Source: Salinimicrobium nanhaiense (lineage in GTDB: Bacteria; Bacteroidota; Bacteroidia; Flavobacteriales; Flavobacteriaceae). Taken from it: 64,000 nt of DNA. Shown here piece after piece: positions 57,701-64,000 of the stretch. The stretch spans positions 1 to 64,000 of the forward strand of contig JAAVJQ010000007.1 in NCBI GenBank assembly GCA_012038135.1, given 5' to 3'. A program made the translations under genes and the position numbers. Every line of letters starts with the position of its first letter. Within the stretch, counting starts at the first letter, position 1. The notes beneath the pieces are model-generated. The model was given only the letters and a program-made list of their open reading frames with translations, was not told where the DNA came from and ran no database searches.

Positions 57701-60067
57701 TCATTCATCGTTCAATAGCTGGTTCAAACCTTCTATGTCCTGTACCAGCACCTGCCGTGCTTTACTGCCTTCAAAAGGACCAACTACTCCGGCTGCTTCC
57801 AATTGATCGATAATTCTTCCTGCCCTGTTATAACCCAGTTTCAGTTTTCTCTGAAGTAAGGATGCCGAACCTTGTTGTGCAATTACAATGACTTCGGCGG
57901 CTTCACGGAAGAGATTATCCCGGTCGCCAACATCAATATCAAGAGATGTGCCACTTTCTTCTCCACTGTATTCCGGAAGGTGATACGCATCGGCATAAGC
58001 CTTTTGAGAACCTATGAATTCTGTAATCCTATCTACTTCCGGGGTATCCACGAAGGCACATTGTAACCGCAGAAGCGTGTTGCCCTGGGTGAAGAGCATA
58101 TCTCCCTTCCCAATAAGCTGATCTGCCCCCTGACTGTCCAGAATGGTCCTGGAGTCGATCTTGGAAGTTACCCTGAAAGCGATCCTGGCGGGGAAGTTGG
58201 CTTTGATGATCCCCGTAATTACGTTAACCGATGGTCTTTGTGTGGCAATGATCAAATGTATCCCGATCGCCCTGGCCAGCTGTGCCAAACGTGCAATTGG
58301 AGTTTCTACTTCTTTTCCCGCGGTCATGATAAGATCTGCAAATTCATCTACCACAAGAACTATGTAAGGGAGGAATTTATGACCATTTTCGGGGTTAAGT
58401 TTTCGGGCTTTAAACTTTGTGTTGTATTCCTTAATGTTACGAACCATCGCGTCCTTAAGCAGCTCGTAACGATTGTCCATTTCGATACATAAGGAATTAA
58501 GGGTGTTGATCACTTTCGTGTTGTCCGTAATAATAGCTTCTTCGGTATCGGGCAATTTTGCCAGGTAATGTCTTTCGATCTTATTAAAGAGCGTCAATTC
58601 TACCTTTTTTGGATCCACAAGAATAAATTTCACTTCTGCCGGATGCTTGCTGTACAGCAGTGAAGTGAGGATAGCATTGAGACCAACAGATTTACCCTGC
58701 CCCGTAGCACCGGCCATAAGCAGGTGTGGCATTTTTGCCAGGTCAACCACAAAGGTTTCATTAGAAATGGTCTTACCCAGAGCCATGGGAAGTTCCATTT
58801 CGGCATTCTGAAATTTTGGAGAGGCGATGACGCTCCTCATGGAAACCATGGTAGCATTCTTATTAGGTACCTCGATTCCAATAGTTCCTTTCCCCGGAAT
58901 AGGTGCAATGATCCTGATCCCAAGTGCCGAAAGTGACAAAGCTATATCGTCTTCCAGACTTTTGATCTTGGAGATCCTTATTCCGGCTTCAGGAATGATC
59001 TCATATAAAGTTACAGTAGGTCCTACCGTAGCCTTGATCTGGGCAATGTCTATTTTGTAATTTTTGAGGGTATCAACGATCTTGTTCTTGTTCTCCTCAA
59101 GTTCTTCCTGGTTAATGGTGATTCCGCCGCCGTTCGCATTGTGGTCCTTTAGAAGTTCCAGAGTAGGGAACTGGTAGTTCTTCAGCTCCAGCGTAGGGTC
59201 GAATTCCCCGTAATCTTCTACCAGCTTTTTGCTGAGGTTATCTTCCACCTCTTCTTCCTGTGCCGTTTCAACTTCCATAGCTACATCATCGGGATCTTCC
59301 TGTGACTGGATCACCACTTTTTCGGGTGCAGGCTGTGGTGCTTTTGTTTTTGCAGGTTCAGGCGAGATCGGTCGCACCGGAATCTCTTCTTCAATTTCTT
59401 CGGAACTTGTATTTTTTTCTACATCTTCAGAAACAGAAGAGGAAGAAGCAGATCTAAAGTCTTCAGAAATGCCATTTTTGGTCCTTCTGAAAACATTGAT
59501 CACCTTATCTGGTGTGAACCTGAAGCGGGAAACGAGGTAAACAATGAGCAGAAAGGCAAGAAGTAAAATGGTGCCGGTGAAGCCCAGGTAATCCTGCAGG
59601 TAATCATTCATTTCATAACCTACCGTACCTCCCAGTAAAGCGTTCTTGTCTGCAAAGAATCCAAAAAAGACCGATAACCATACCATCACCAGCAAACCCC
59701 AGAACCAAAACTGAAAAATAGGTTTTTTCTTCAGACTAAGAAAGAAGTAGATCCCGGTAATAATGGTTAAAAAAGCTATGGTAAATGCAGCTATTCCAAA
59801 ACCGTCAAAAATGAACAAATCACTTATCGCTGCTCCAAATTTGCTGAGGAGATTCTCGGTCTCAACTTCCCTGTTTTCCAGTTGTGTCAGCGTACTTTGG
59901 TCGGCCTGCCAGTTAAAGAGGAAGGAAGCAAAAGCGATCAACAGGGCAAATCCAAAAAAGATCAAAAAACTTCCCAGGATCACTTTACTTTTAGGAGAGA
60001 GTGCCGGGGATGACTTCGAAAATGATGGTTTGGAAGAGGGTTTTTTGACAGCTTTTCTTTTAGCCAT
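57701..60067 (-). CDS. ftsK: DNA translocase FtsK/SpoIIIE
   Basis: 788-residue septal DNA pump. The N-terminus has four membrane helices (about 25-165), then an acidic Pro/Glu linker (about 190-270), then the motor: alpha domain with ATVGPTVTLYEIIPEAGIRI, Walker A GATGQGKSVGLNA, Walker B YIVLVVDEFADLIM, and a C-terminal gamma winged helix (SASLLQRKLKLGYNRAGRII). It moves and resolves the chromosome at division. Start chosen at ATG 60067 (MAKRKAVKK). Head of the operon with lolA, lptF/G and ribB. Confidence 0.95.
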   Translation of the reverse strand: MAKRKAVKKPSSKPSFSKSSPALSPKSKVILGSFLIFFGFALLIAFASFLFNWQADQSTLTQLENREVETENLLSKFGAAISDLFIFDGFGIAAFTIAFLTIITGIYFFLSLKKKPIFQFWFWGLLVMVWLSVFFGFFADKNALLGGTVGYEMNDYLQDYLGFTGTILLLAFLLIVYLVSRFRFTPDKVINVFRRTKNGISEDFRSASSSSVSEDVEKNTSSEEIEEEIPVRPISPEPAKTKAPQPAPEKVVIQSQEDPDDVAMEVETAQEEEVEDNLSKKLVEDYGEFDPTLELKNYQFPTLELLKDHNANGGGITINQEELEENKNKIVDTLKNYKIDIAQIKATVGPTVTLYEIIPEAGIRISKIKSLEDDIALSLSALGIRIIAPIPGKGTIGIEVPNKNATMVSMRSVIASPKFQNAEMELPMALGKTISNETFVVDLAKMPHLLMAGATGQGKSVGLNAILTSLLYSKHPAEVKFILVDPKKVELTLFNKIERHYLAKLPDTEEAIITDNTKVINTLNSLCIEMDNRYELLKDAMVRNIKEYNTKFKARKLNPENGHKFLPYIVLVVDEFADLIMTAGKEVETPIARLAQLARAIGIHLIIATQRPSVNVITGIIKANFPARIAFRVTSKIDSRTILDSQGADQLIGKGDMLFTQGNTLLRLQCAFVDTPEVDRITEFIGSQKAYADAYHLPEYSGEESGTSLDIDVGDRDNLFREAAEVIVIAQQGSASLLQRKLKLGYNRAGRIIDQLEAAGVVGPFEGSKARQVLVQDIEGLNQLLNDE

Positions 60068-60088
60068 AATGGAACTGAGGGTTTGGGG

Positions 60089-60096
60089 CAAAAATA
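60089..60096 (-). promoter_or_regulatory. -7 box of ftsK
   Basis: TATTTTTG on the minus strand (TAnnTTTG), 21 bases upstream of the chosen start codon. Confidence 0.45.
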
Positions 60097-60149
60097 CAAA
60101 TTCGCACCAGCTAATATAAAGAAAAGGAAAAATCTATTTTAAGATAATT

Positions 60150-60436
60150 AGGGAATCGTTAATTCGTTAATTCGGATTCGTTAATTCGGGATTCGGGATT
60201 CGTTAATTCGGGAATCGTTAATTCGGGATTCGGGATTCGTTAATTTGAGATTAGTTAATTGGGGATTGGTTAATTTTGAGATTAGTTAATTAGAGAAAAA
60301 TAGAGAAACCTTAAAACATGAGCCTTAAAACCACAACTAAGAAGCGACAATTGAGAATCCACAAACCGAGAACCGATAACTGAGACACCACAACTGAGAA
60401 CCTACATCCTTAAATCTTAAACCTTAAAACCTTAAA
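60150..60436. repeat. Simple-sequence tract between ftsK and dgk
   Basis: About 290 bases of degenerate short repeats. 60150-60300 is built from GGGATTCG / GTTAATTCG units grading into TTAGTTAATT; 60300-60440 is built from CTTAAAAC(C) and GAGAAC(C) units (CCTTAAAACCTTAAACC at the end). No gene. It is slippage-type DNA without REP hairpins. Confidence 0.8.
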
Positions 60437-60439
60437 CCT

Positions 60440-60808
60440 CTAAAAGGTGTAGAACACATAAGGCAAATAAATAATAAGACCAATGATCACCGCGATAACA
60501 GCCGCAAAGAAGACTGCTCCTGCCGCGACATCTTTGATCCTCCCTATTTTTACATGGTAATCGGCATGAACGAAATCTGCAATGTTTTCGATAGCTGTAT
60601 TCACACCTTCGGTTGCCATCACCAGGCCAATTGCCAGGAATTGCATGATCCATTCGGTTGCTGTGATATCAAAGTAAAAACCGGCGATAGTAACGAGGAT
60701 GGCAAGCACGAACTGCACCTGAATGCTGGGTTCATGTCTTAACAGCAGCCACGCGCCTTTAATTGCATAACCACCTCCTTTTATTCGGCCGGTGATAAAG
60801 TCATACAT
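60440..60808 (-). CDS. Diacylglycerol kinase-family protein
   Basis: 122-residue inner-membrane kinase of the DgkA/undecaprenol kinase type. YAIKGAWLLLRHEPSIQVQF, the catalytic EWIMQFLAIGLVMATEGVNTAIE (Glu) and NIADFVHADYHVKIGRIKD with VAAGAVFFAAVIAVIIG are all present. It phosphorylates a lipid alcohol, most likely undecaprenol in this phylum. It overlaps the tpx stop (TAATG). Confidence 0.9.
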   Translation of the reverse strand: MYDFITGRIKGGGYAIKGAWLLLRHEPSIQVQFVLAILVTIAGFYFDITATEWIMQFLAIGLVMATEGVNTAIENIADFVHADYHVKIGRIKDVAAGAVFFAAVIAVIIGLIIYLPYVFYTF

Positions 60809-61308
60809 TAGAGAAGGGTTTTAAGAGCTTCCAGGTAATCTGGTTCCTGATCGATGTCTTTAACCTGTTCGGTATGAAGGATCTTGCCGTTTTCGTCAAG
60901 AACGATCACCACCCTGGATAACAATCCTTCCCATGGACCATCTATCATTTCAAGACCGTAATCCTTTCCGAAGTTACGTTCTCTAAAATCTGAAAGATTC
61001 GTTACGCTTCCCACTTCGTTTTCTTTCTTGAAACGCTCCTGTGCAAAGGGAAGGTCCCGGGAGATATTTAATACCACCACATTGTCAAGTTCGGCTACTT
61101 TTTCATTGAAATTTCGTACTGAGGTAGCACAAACATGAGTATCTATACTGGGAAAAATATTCATGATCACTCTCTTGCCTTTATAATCCTGAAGTGTGGC
61201 AGTACTTAGATCAGACTTTAGCAATTCGAAGTGTGGAGCTCTTTCTCCTTTTTCGGGTAAGTGACCATATGTAGTGACAGATTTCCCATTTTGCGTTATT
61301 TGTGACAT
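60808..61308 (-). CDS. tpx: Thiol peroxidase
   Basis: 166-residue atypical 2-Cys peroxiredoxin. The peroxidatic Cys is in NIFPSIDTHVCATSVRNFNE. The usual resolving Cys of Tpx, about 34 residues later (SxDLPFAQxRFC), is missing here: SRDLPFAQERFKKE has Lys instead. It may use a 1-Cys mechanism or a partner thiol. It reduces peroxides with thioredoxin in the family at large. Co-transcribed with the diacylglycerol kinase. Confidence 0.88.
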   Translation of the reverse strand: MSQITQNGKSVTTYGHLPEKGERAPHFELLKSDLSTATLQDYKGKRVIMNIFPSIDTHVCATSVRNFNEKVAELDNVVVLNISRDLPFAQERFKKENEVGSVTNLSDFRERNFGKDYGLEMIDGPWEGLLSRVVIVLDENGKILHTEQVKDIDQEPDYLEALKTLL

Positions 61309-61384
61309 ATCCTGCTTTCTTCGTGGTTTGAGCTACTAAAATTAAAATTTTAGGGTTTGTATTTTACTAAAATTGTCATAAAAC

Positions 61385-61421
61385 AAAAAGGCTGCTTTCA
61401 ATTTAAGAAAACAGCCTTTTC
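61385..61421 (-). terminator. Terminator of the Prx-Trx operon
   Basis: AAAAGGCTG / CAGCCTTTT stem extended by CTTTC/GAAAA, followed on the minus strand by TTTTTGTTT. It lies 20 bases after the DUF6952 gene. Confidence 0.85.
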
Positions 61422-61441
61422 AATAGGTATAGTGCAGGTTT

Positions 61442-61690
61442 TTATTTATCTATAGAACTCAGCACTTTTTGCATAAAAGAATTCGCCGCATCTTTTTCGG
61501 CCATTCCTTCCTCAATCATTTTTTGAACCTCCAGGGCACCACAAATATTACTGATCAATTCTCCAATCACATCCATTTCCTCATCGGTCACAGAGCGATG
61601 GTCACAGAAAGATTCGAGCACCTCAAGAGTATTCTCCAGTTTTTCCTGATCATTGTTCTTTTGCAAGTGTCTAATTACTGGTAACTTCAT
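61442..61690 (-). CDS. DUF6952-family protein
   Basis: 82-residue soluble helical protein, well conserved in flavobacteria from memory: PVIRHLQKNNDQEKLENTLE, SFCDHRSVTDEEMDVIGELI and CGALEVQKMIEEGMAEKDAA. Function unknown. It overlaps the thioredoxin gene by 20 bp and closes the operon, so it likely acts in peroxide or redox homeostasis with them. Confidence 0.85.
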   Translation of the reverse strand: MKLPVIRHLQKNNDQEKLENTLEVLESFCDHRSVTDEEMDVIGELISNICGALEVQKMIEEGMAEKDAANSFMQKVLSSIDK

Positions 61691-61982
61691 TGACTAGGTC
61701 TTTTAAAAGTTCAAATTTATTCGTTTGTACCTGATTAACCAGTTGCCCGTTCCTAAAGGTTGCAAAAGTTGGTAAATTATCAACCTTTGCCAGTTTTCTT
61801 GATTCCGGATACTTTTCAGCATCAACCAGTAAAAATGTTGCATTCTGGTTCTCGGCAGCAAGTTTTTTGAATTTTGGCTTCATGACTCTGCAGTTTCCGC
61901 ACCAGCCGGCCATATACTGGACAACTACTGTTTCATTTTCTGCAACCATTTCGGCCAGGTTATCATTTTTTAATTCTTCCAT
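61671..61982 (-). CDS. Thioredoxin-family protein
   Basis: 103-residue single-domain thioredoxin. The active site is WCGNC (about 27-31) instead of the classical WCGPC, and NLPTFATFRNGQ carries the cis-Pro. No signal peptide, so cytoplasmic. Placed 14 bases after the AhpC-type peroxiredoxin, it is the probable reductant for it. It overlaps the DUF6952 gene by 20 bp. Confidence 0.9.
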   Translation of the reverse strand: MEELKNDNLAEMVAENETVVVQYMAGWCGNCRVMKPKFKKLAAENQNATFLLVDAEKYPESRKLAKVDNLPTFATFRNGQLVNQVQTNKFELLKDLVNEVTSN

Positions 61983-61996
61983 TTCCAGGATCTTTT

Positions 61997-62635
61997 TTAG
62001 TTAGAACTTAGGTAAGAAGCAACTCCCTGACGATTAGCGTTCATAGCTTCTTTACCTTCTTCCCAGTTTGCAGGACATACTTCACCTTTTTCCTGTACAT
62101 GAGTATAGGCATCGATCAAACGGATAAATTCCTTCACGTTCCTTCCAAGGGGCATATGGTTGATCCCTTCATGAAAAACAGTTCCTTCCTCATCAATTAG
62201 GTAAGTAGCACGGTAAGTCACGTTGTCACCTTCTACAGTGTAAACTCCTGTTTCTTCGTTGTAGTTCTCATTTGTGATATCAAGGATCCCAAGTTGATTT
62301 GCAAGATTACGGTTAGAATCTGCAAGGATCGGGTAAGTTACCCCTTCAATTCCTCCGTCATCTTTTGGAGTATTAAGCCATGCAAAGTGAACCTCGGGAG
62401 TATCACAAGAAGCTCCTATCACCATTACATTTCTTTTTTCGAATTCAGATAATGCTTCCTGAAAAGCATGAAGTTCTGTAGGACAAACAAAAGTAAAGTC
62501 TTTAGGATACCAGAAAAGCAATACTTTTTTTGCATTGTTCTTAGCTTCTTCAAAAACATTGATCTTGAATGTGTCTCCCATGTCGTTCATTGCGTTCACT
62601 TGAAGATCTGGGAATTTTTTACCTACTAATGCCAT
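61997..62635 (-). CDS. AhpC-type 2-Cys peroxiredoxin
   Basis: 212-residue peroxiredoxin. The peroxidatic Cys is in DFTFVCPTELHAFQEAL (about 52) and the resolving Cys in KGEVCPANWEEG (about 188): a typical 2-Cys enzyme. It reduces hydrogen peroxide, alkyl peroxides and possibly peroxynitrite. No AhpF is adjacent; the downstream thioredoxin in the same operon is the likely electron donor. First gene of the operon with a TAnnTTTG box upstream. Confidence 0.92.
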   Translation of the reverse strand: MALVGKKFPDLQVNAMNDMGDTFKINVFEEAKNNAKKVLLFWYPKDFTFVCPTELHAFQEALSEFEKRNVMVIGASCDTPEVHFAWLNTPKDDGGIEGVTYPILADSNRNLANQLGILDITNENYNEETGVYTVEGDNVTYRATYLIDEEGTVFHEGINHMPLGRNVKEFIRLIDAYTHVQEKGEVCPANWEEGKEAMNANRQGVASYLSSN

Positions 62636-62674
62636 AGTTATTTAAGTTTTTGTAATTAATATTTGAATTTGGTG

Positions 62675-62682
62675 CAAAGATA
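62675..62682 (-). promoter_or_regulatory. -7 box of the peroxiredoxin operon
   Basis: TATCTTTG on the minus strand (exact TAnnTTTG), 39 bases upstream of the start codon and just below the NhaC terminator. Confidence 0.5.
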
Positions 62683-62691
62683 AAAACAAAG

Positions 62692-62712
62692 TACGGCCCG
62701 CGAAGGGCCGTA
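62692..62712 (-). terminator. Terminator of nhaC
   Basis: TACGGCCC / GGGCCGTA stem with a five-base loop; on the minus strand it is followed by CTTTGTTTTT. It lies 69 bases after the nhaC stop. Confidence 0.65.
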
Positions 62713-62780
62713 AATCTTTATTTTTTATCAACAAATAGTCTTTGATTATGACTATATGTTAGCCTATAGCTTTCACCTAT

Positions 62781-64000
62781 TTAGGCTGTTGTTTTTACTG
62801 CCAGCTGCTTTATTTTAATATTAAAAGCAGCATAGAGAAGAGTCATGAATGGACTTAAATAATTGAAGACAGCATATACAAAATAGGAAGCTACAGGAAC
62901 TCCAAGCACCCCGCTATGATAGGCTCCACATGTATTCCATGGAATGAGTACCGAAGTTACCGTTCCCGAATCTTCAAGTGATCTACTCAGGTTTTCCGGC
63001 GCCAGGCCTTTGTCTCTGTAGGCTTTGGCGAACATTTTTCCGGGAACTACGATCGCCAGATATTGATCTGAAGCTGTTGCATTCAATGTAATACAGCTTA
63101 AAACGGTACTGGCAAAGAGTCCAAAGGTGGTGTGGAATAGATTCAGCAGCGCTTTACTAATTGTGGCAAGGGCACCAATGGCATCCATTATACCTCCAAA
63201 TACCATCGCACAAATGATCAACCAGATGGTGCCAAGCATTCCGGACATTCCTCCTGACGAGAAAAGATCATTCAGCTGCGCATTATCTGTAGTTATGGAT
63301 GTATCTACAGTAATTGAATTCATAAGCCCAACGTAGGCTGCTTCAAAAGATAGGTTGTCATATCCGGCCACGGTGGCAACCACATCCGGCTGAAAGATCA
63401 CTGCAGCGGCTGCTCCCAGCAATGTGCCCAGCAAAAGAGCGATCAACGGAGAGGTCTTTTTTACAATGAGCAGTATAACCAGTGCCGGAACTACGAACAA
63501 CCACCCGCTAATATTAAAGGCAGCATCGATCGAACTCAAAATAGCAGCGGTATCTGCACTGCCCGATGGTTCTATAGTGAATCCTAAAATGATAAAAATA
63601 ATAAGTGTTATTGTTATAGTAGGAACAGTGGTTAAGGTCATATACCTTATATGAGTAAAAAGATCGGTCCCTGCCATTGCGGGAGCAAGGTTAGTCGTGT
63701 CGCTCAATGGTGACATCTTATCGCCAAAATAAGCCCCGGAAAGAATTGCCCCTGCAGTCATTCCCACAGAAATTCCCAGCGCTTCGGCTATACCAATAAG
63801 AGCAATCCCCACAGTGGCCGATGTGGTCCAGCTGCTTCCGGTTGCTACCGAAATAACAGCACAGATGATTACTGTTGCTGCAAGAAATATCGTTGGGTTA
63901 AGGATTTGTAATCCGTAGTAGATCATCGTGGGAATGATCCCGCTAATAAGCCAGGTGCCGGCAAGAGATCCTACCATTAAAAGAATAAGAATAGCACCGG
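62781..64000 (-). CDS. nhaC: Na+/H+ antiporter NhaC (partial, 5' end outside)
   Basis: At least 406 codons; the frame stays open to the window edge (GAILILL precedes the first ATG at 63977), so the N-terminus lies outside. It has many membrane helices. Family features are VATGSSWTTSATVGIALIGI, SGAYFGDKMSPLSDTTNLAP, and MVFGGIMDAIG with a final GAYHSGVLGVPVASYFVYAVFNYLSP. It exchanges Na+ for H+ at the inner membrane and suits a marine lifestyle. Its terminator is at 62692-62712. Confidence 0.92.
   Translation of the reverse strand, partial: GAILILLMVGSLAGTWLISGIIPTMIYYGLQILNPTIFLAATVIICAVISVATGSSWTTSATVGIALIGIAEALGISVGMTAGAILSGAYFGDKMSPLSDTTNLAPAMAGTDLFTHIRYMTLTTVPTITITLIIFIILGFTIEPSGSADTAAILSSIDAAFNISGWLFVVPALVILLIVKKTSPLIALLLGTLLGAAAAVIFQPDVVATVAGYDNLSFEAAYVGLMNSITVDTSITTDNAQLNDLFSSGGMSGMLGTIWLIICAMVFGGIMDAIGALATISKALLNLFHTTFGLFASTVLSCITLNATASDQYLAIVVPGKMFAKAYRDKGLAPENLSRSLEDSGTVTSVLIPWNTCGAYHSGVLGVPVASYFVYAVFNYLSPFMTLLYAAFNIKIKQLAVKTTA

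Noticed and set aside
60150..60436. CRISPR or telomere-like array
   Set aside because: Repeat units are degenerate and without unique spacers; this is simple-sequence slippage DNA.

Overview
The window looks like chromosome from a marine-type flavobacterium (Bacteroidota, Flavobacteriaceae, probably near Gramella/Salegentibacter). Reasons: Bacteroidota promoters of the form TTG-N19-TAnnTTTG, lipoproteins with a Bacteroidota signal style, split methionine synthase behind a SAM-I riboswitch, bacillithiol synthesis, DUF6952 and DUF6933 family proteins, and GC-rich palindromic repeats typical of this group between genes. The genus is inference. Most of the window is ordinary housekeeping DNA; the accessory part is about 13.4-24.3 kb.

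Layout. 1-0.12 kb: 3' end of a group II intron. 0.26-6 kb: bshB1, tRNA-His, a palindromic-repeat cluster, an M28 peptidase lipoprotein, a CBS protein, tRNA-Ser with a nearby copy of its 3' end, a truncated lipoprotein and an S41 peptidase. 6.5-10.3 kb: a propeller-type LytS-like sensor kinase with its LytTR regulator. 10.6-13.4 kb: DUF6933 protein, GNAT acetyltransferase, small membrane protein, methyltransferase, lipoprotein. 13.7-17.0 kb: orphan antitoxin, MarR regulator, aldo/keto reductase, a 225-bp MITE-like element with a 9-bp target duplication, a fragment of a luciferase-like monooxygenase, glutathione peroxidase and a membrane protein.

17.25-20.95 kb: five gene cassettes, all on the minus strand, each followed by a 125-190 bp imperfect palindrome that looks like an integron attC site. 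They carry a VapBC-like pair, a membrane protein, a RelE/ParE pair, a secreted two-repeat protein and an outer-membrane barrel. No integrase is visible. This is followed by a type IIG restriction-modification gene (21.25-24.26 kb) whose 3' tail is repeated twice more downstream at an exact 125-bp period. Together these form a small defence/adaptive island.

24.5-47 kb: aconitase, M23 peptidase, MscS channel, an S24-type regulator, the TIGR02587/TIGR02588 membrane pair, SAM-I riboswitch with metH (two genes) and metF, a DUF6624-like gene broken by one stop codon, DUF808 protein, universal stress protein, xth, a sugar dehydrogenase, a GAF histidine kinase, xseAB, an old-yellow-enzyme reductase and a second palindromic-repeat cluster. 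47-54.4 kb: stress/repair group (holin-family membrane protein, flavodoxin-like reductase, SDR, Ku, LigD, AraC regulator, nitroreductase). 54.4-64 kb: ribB with a degenerate RibA half, LptF/G permease, LolA-like carrier, FtsK, a simple-repeat tract, diacylglycerol kinase, Tpx, and a peroxiredoxin-thioredoxin-DUF6952 operon, ending inside an NhaC antiporter.

Functional themes are methionine/one-carbon metabolism under SAM control, thiol and peroxide defence (bacillithiol, GPx, Tpx, AhpC-like Prx), double-strand break repair (Ku/LigD) and cell-envelope assembly. All calls are from reading the sequence; no database search was run.
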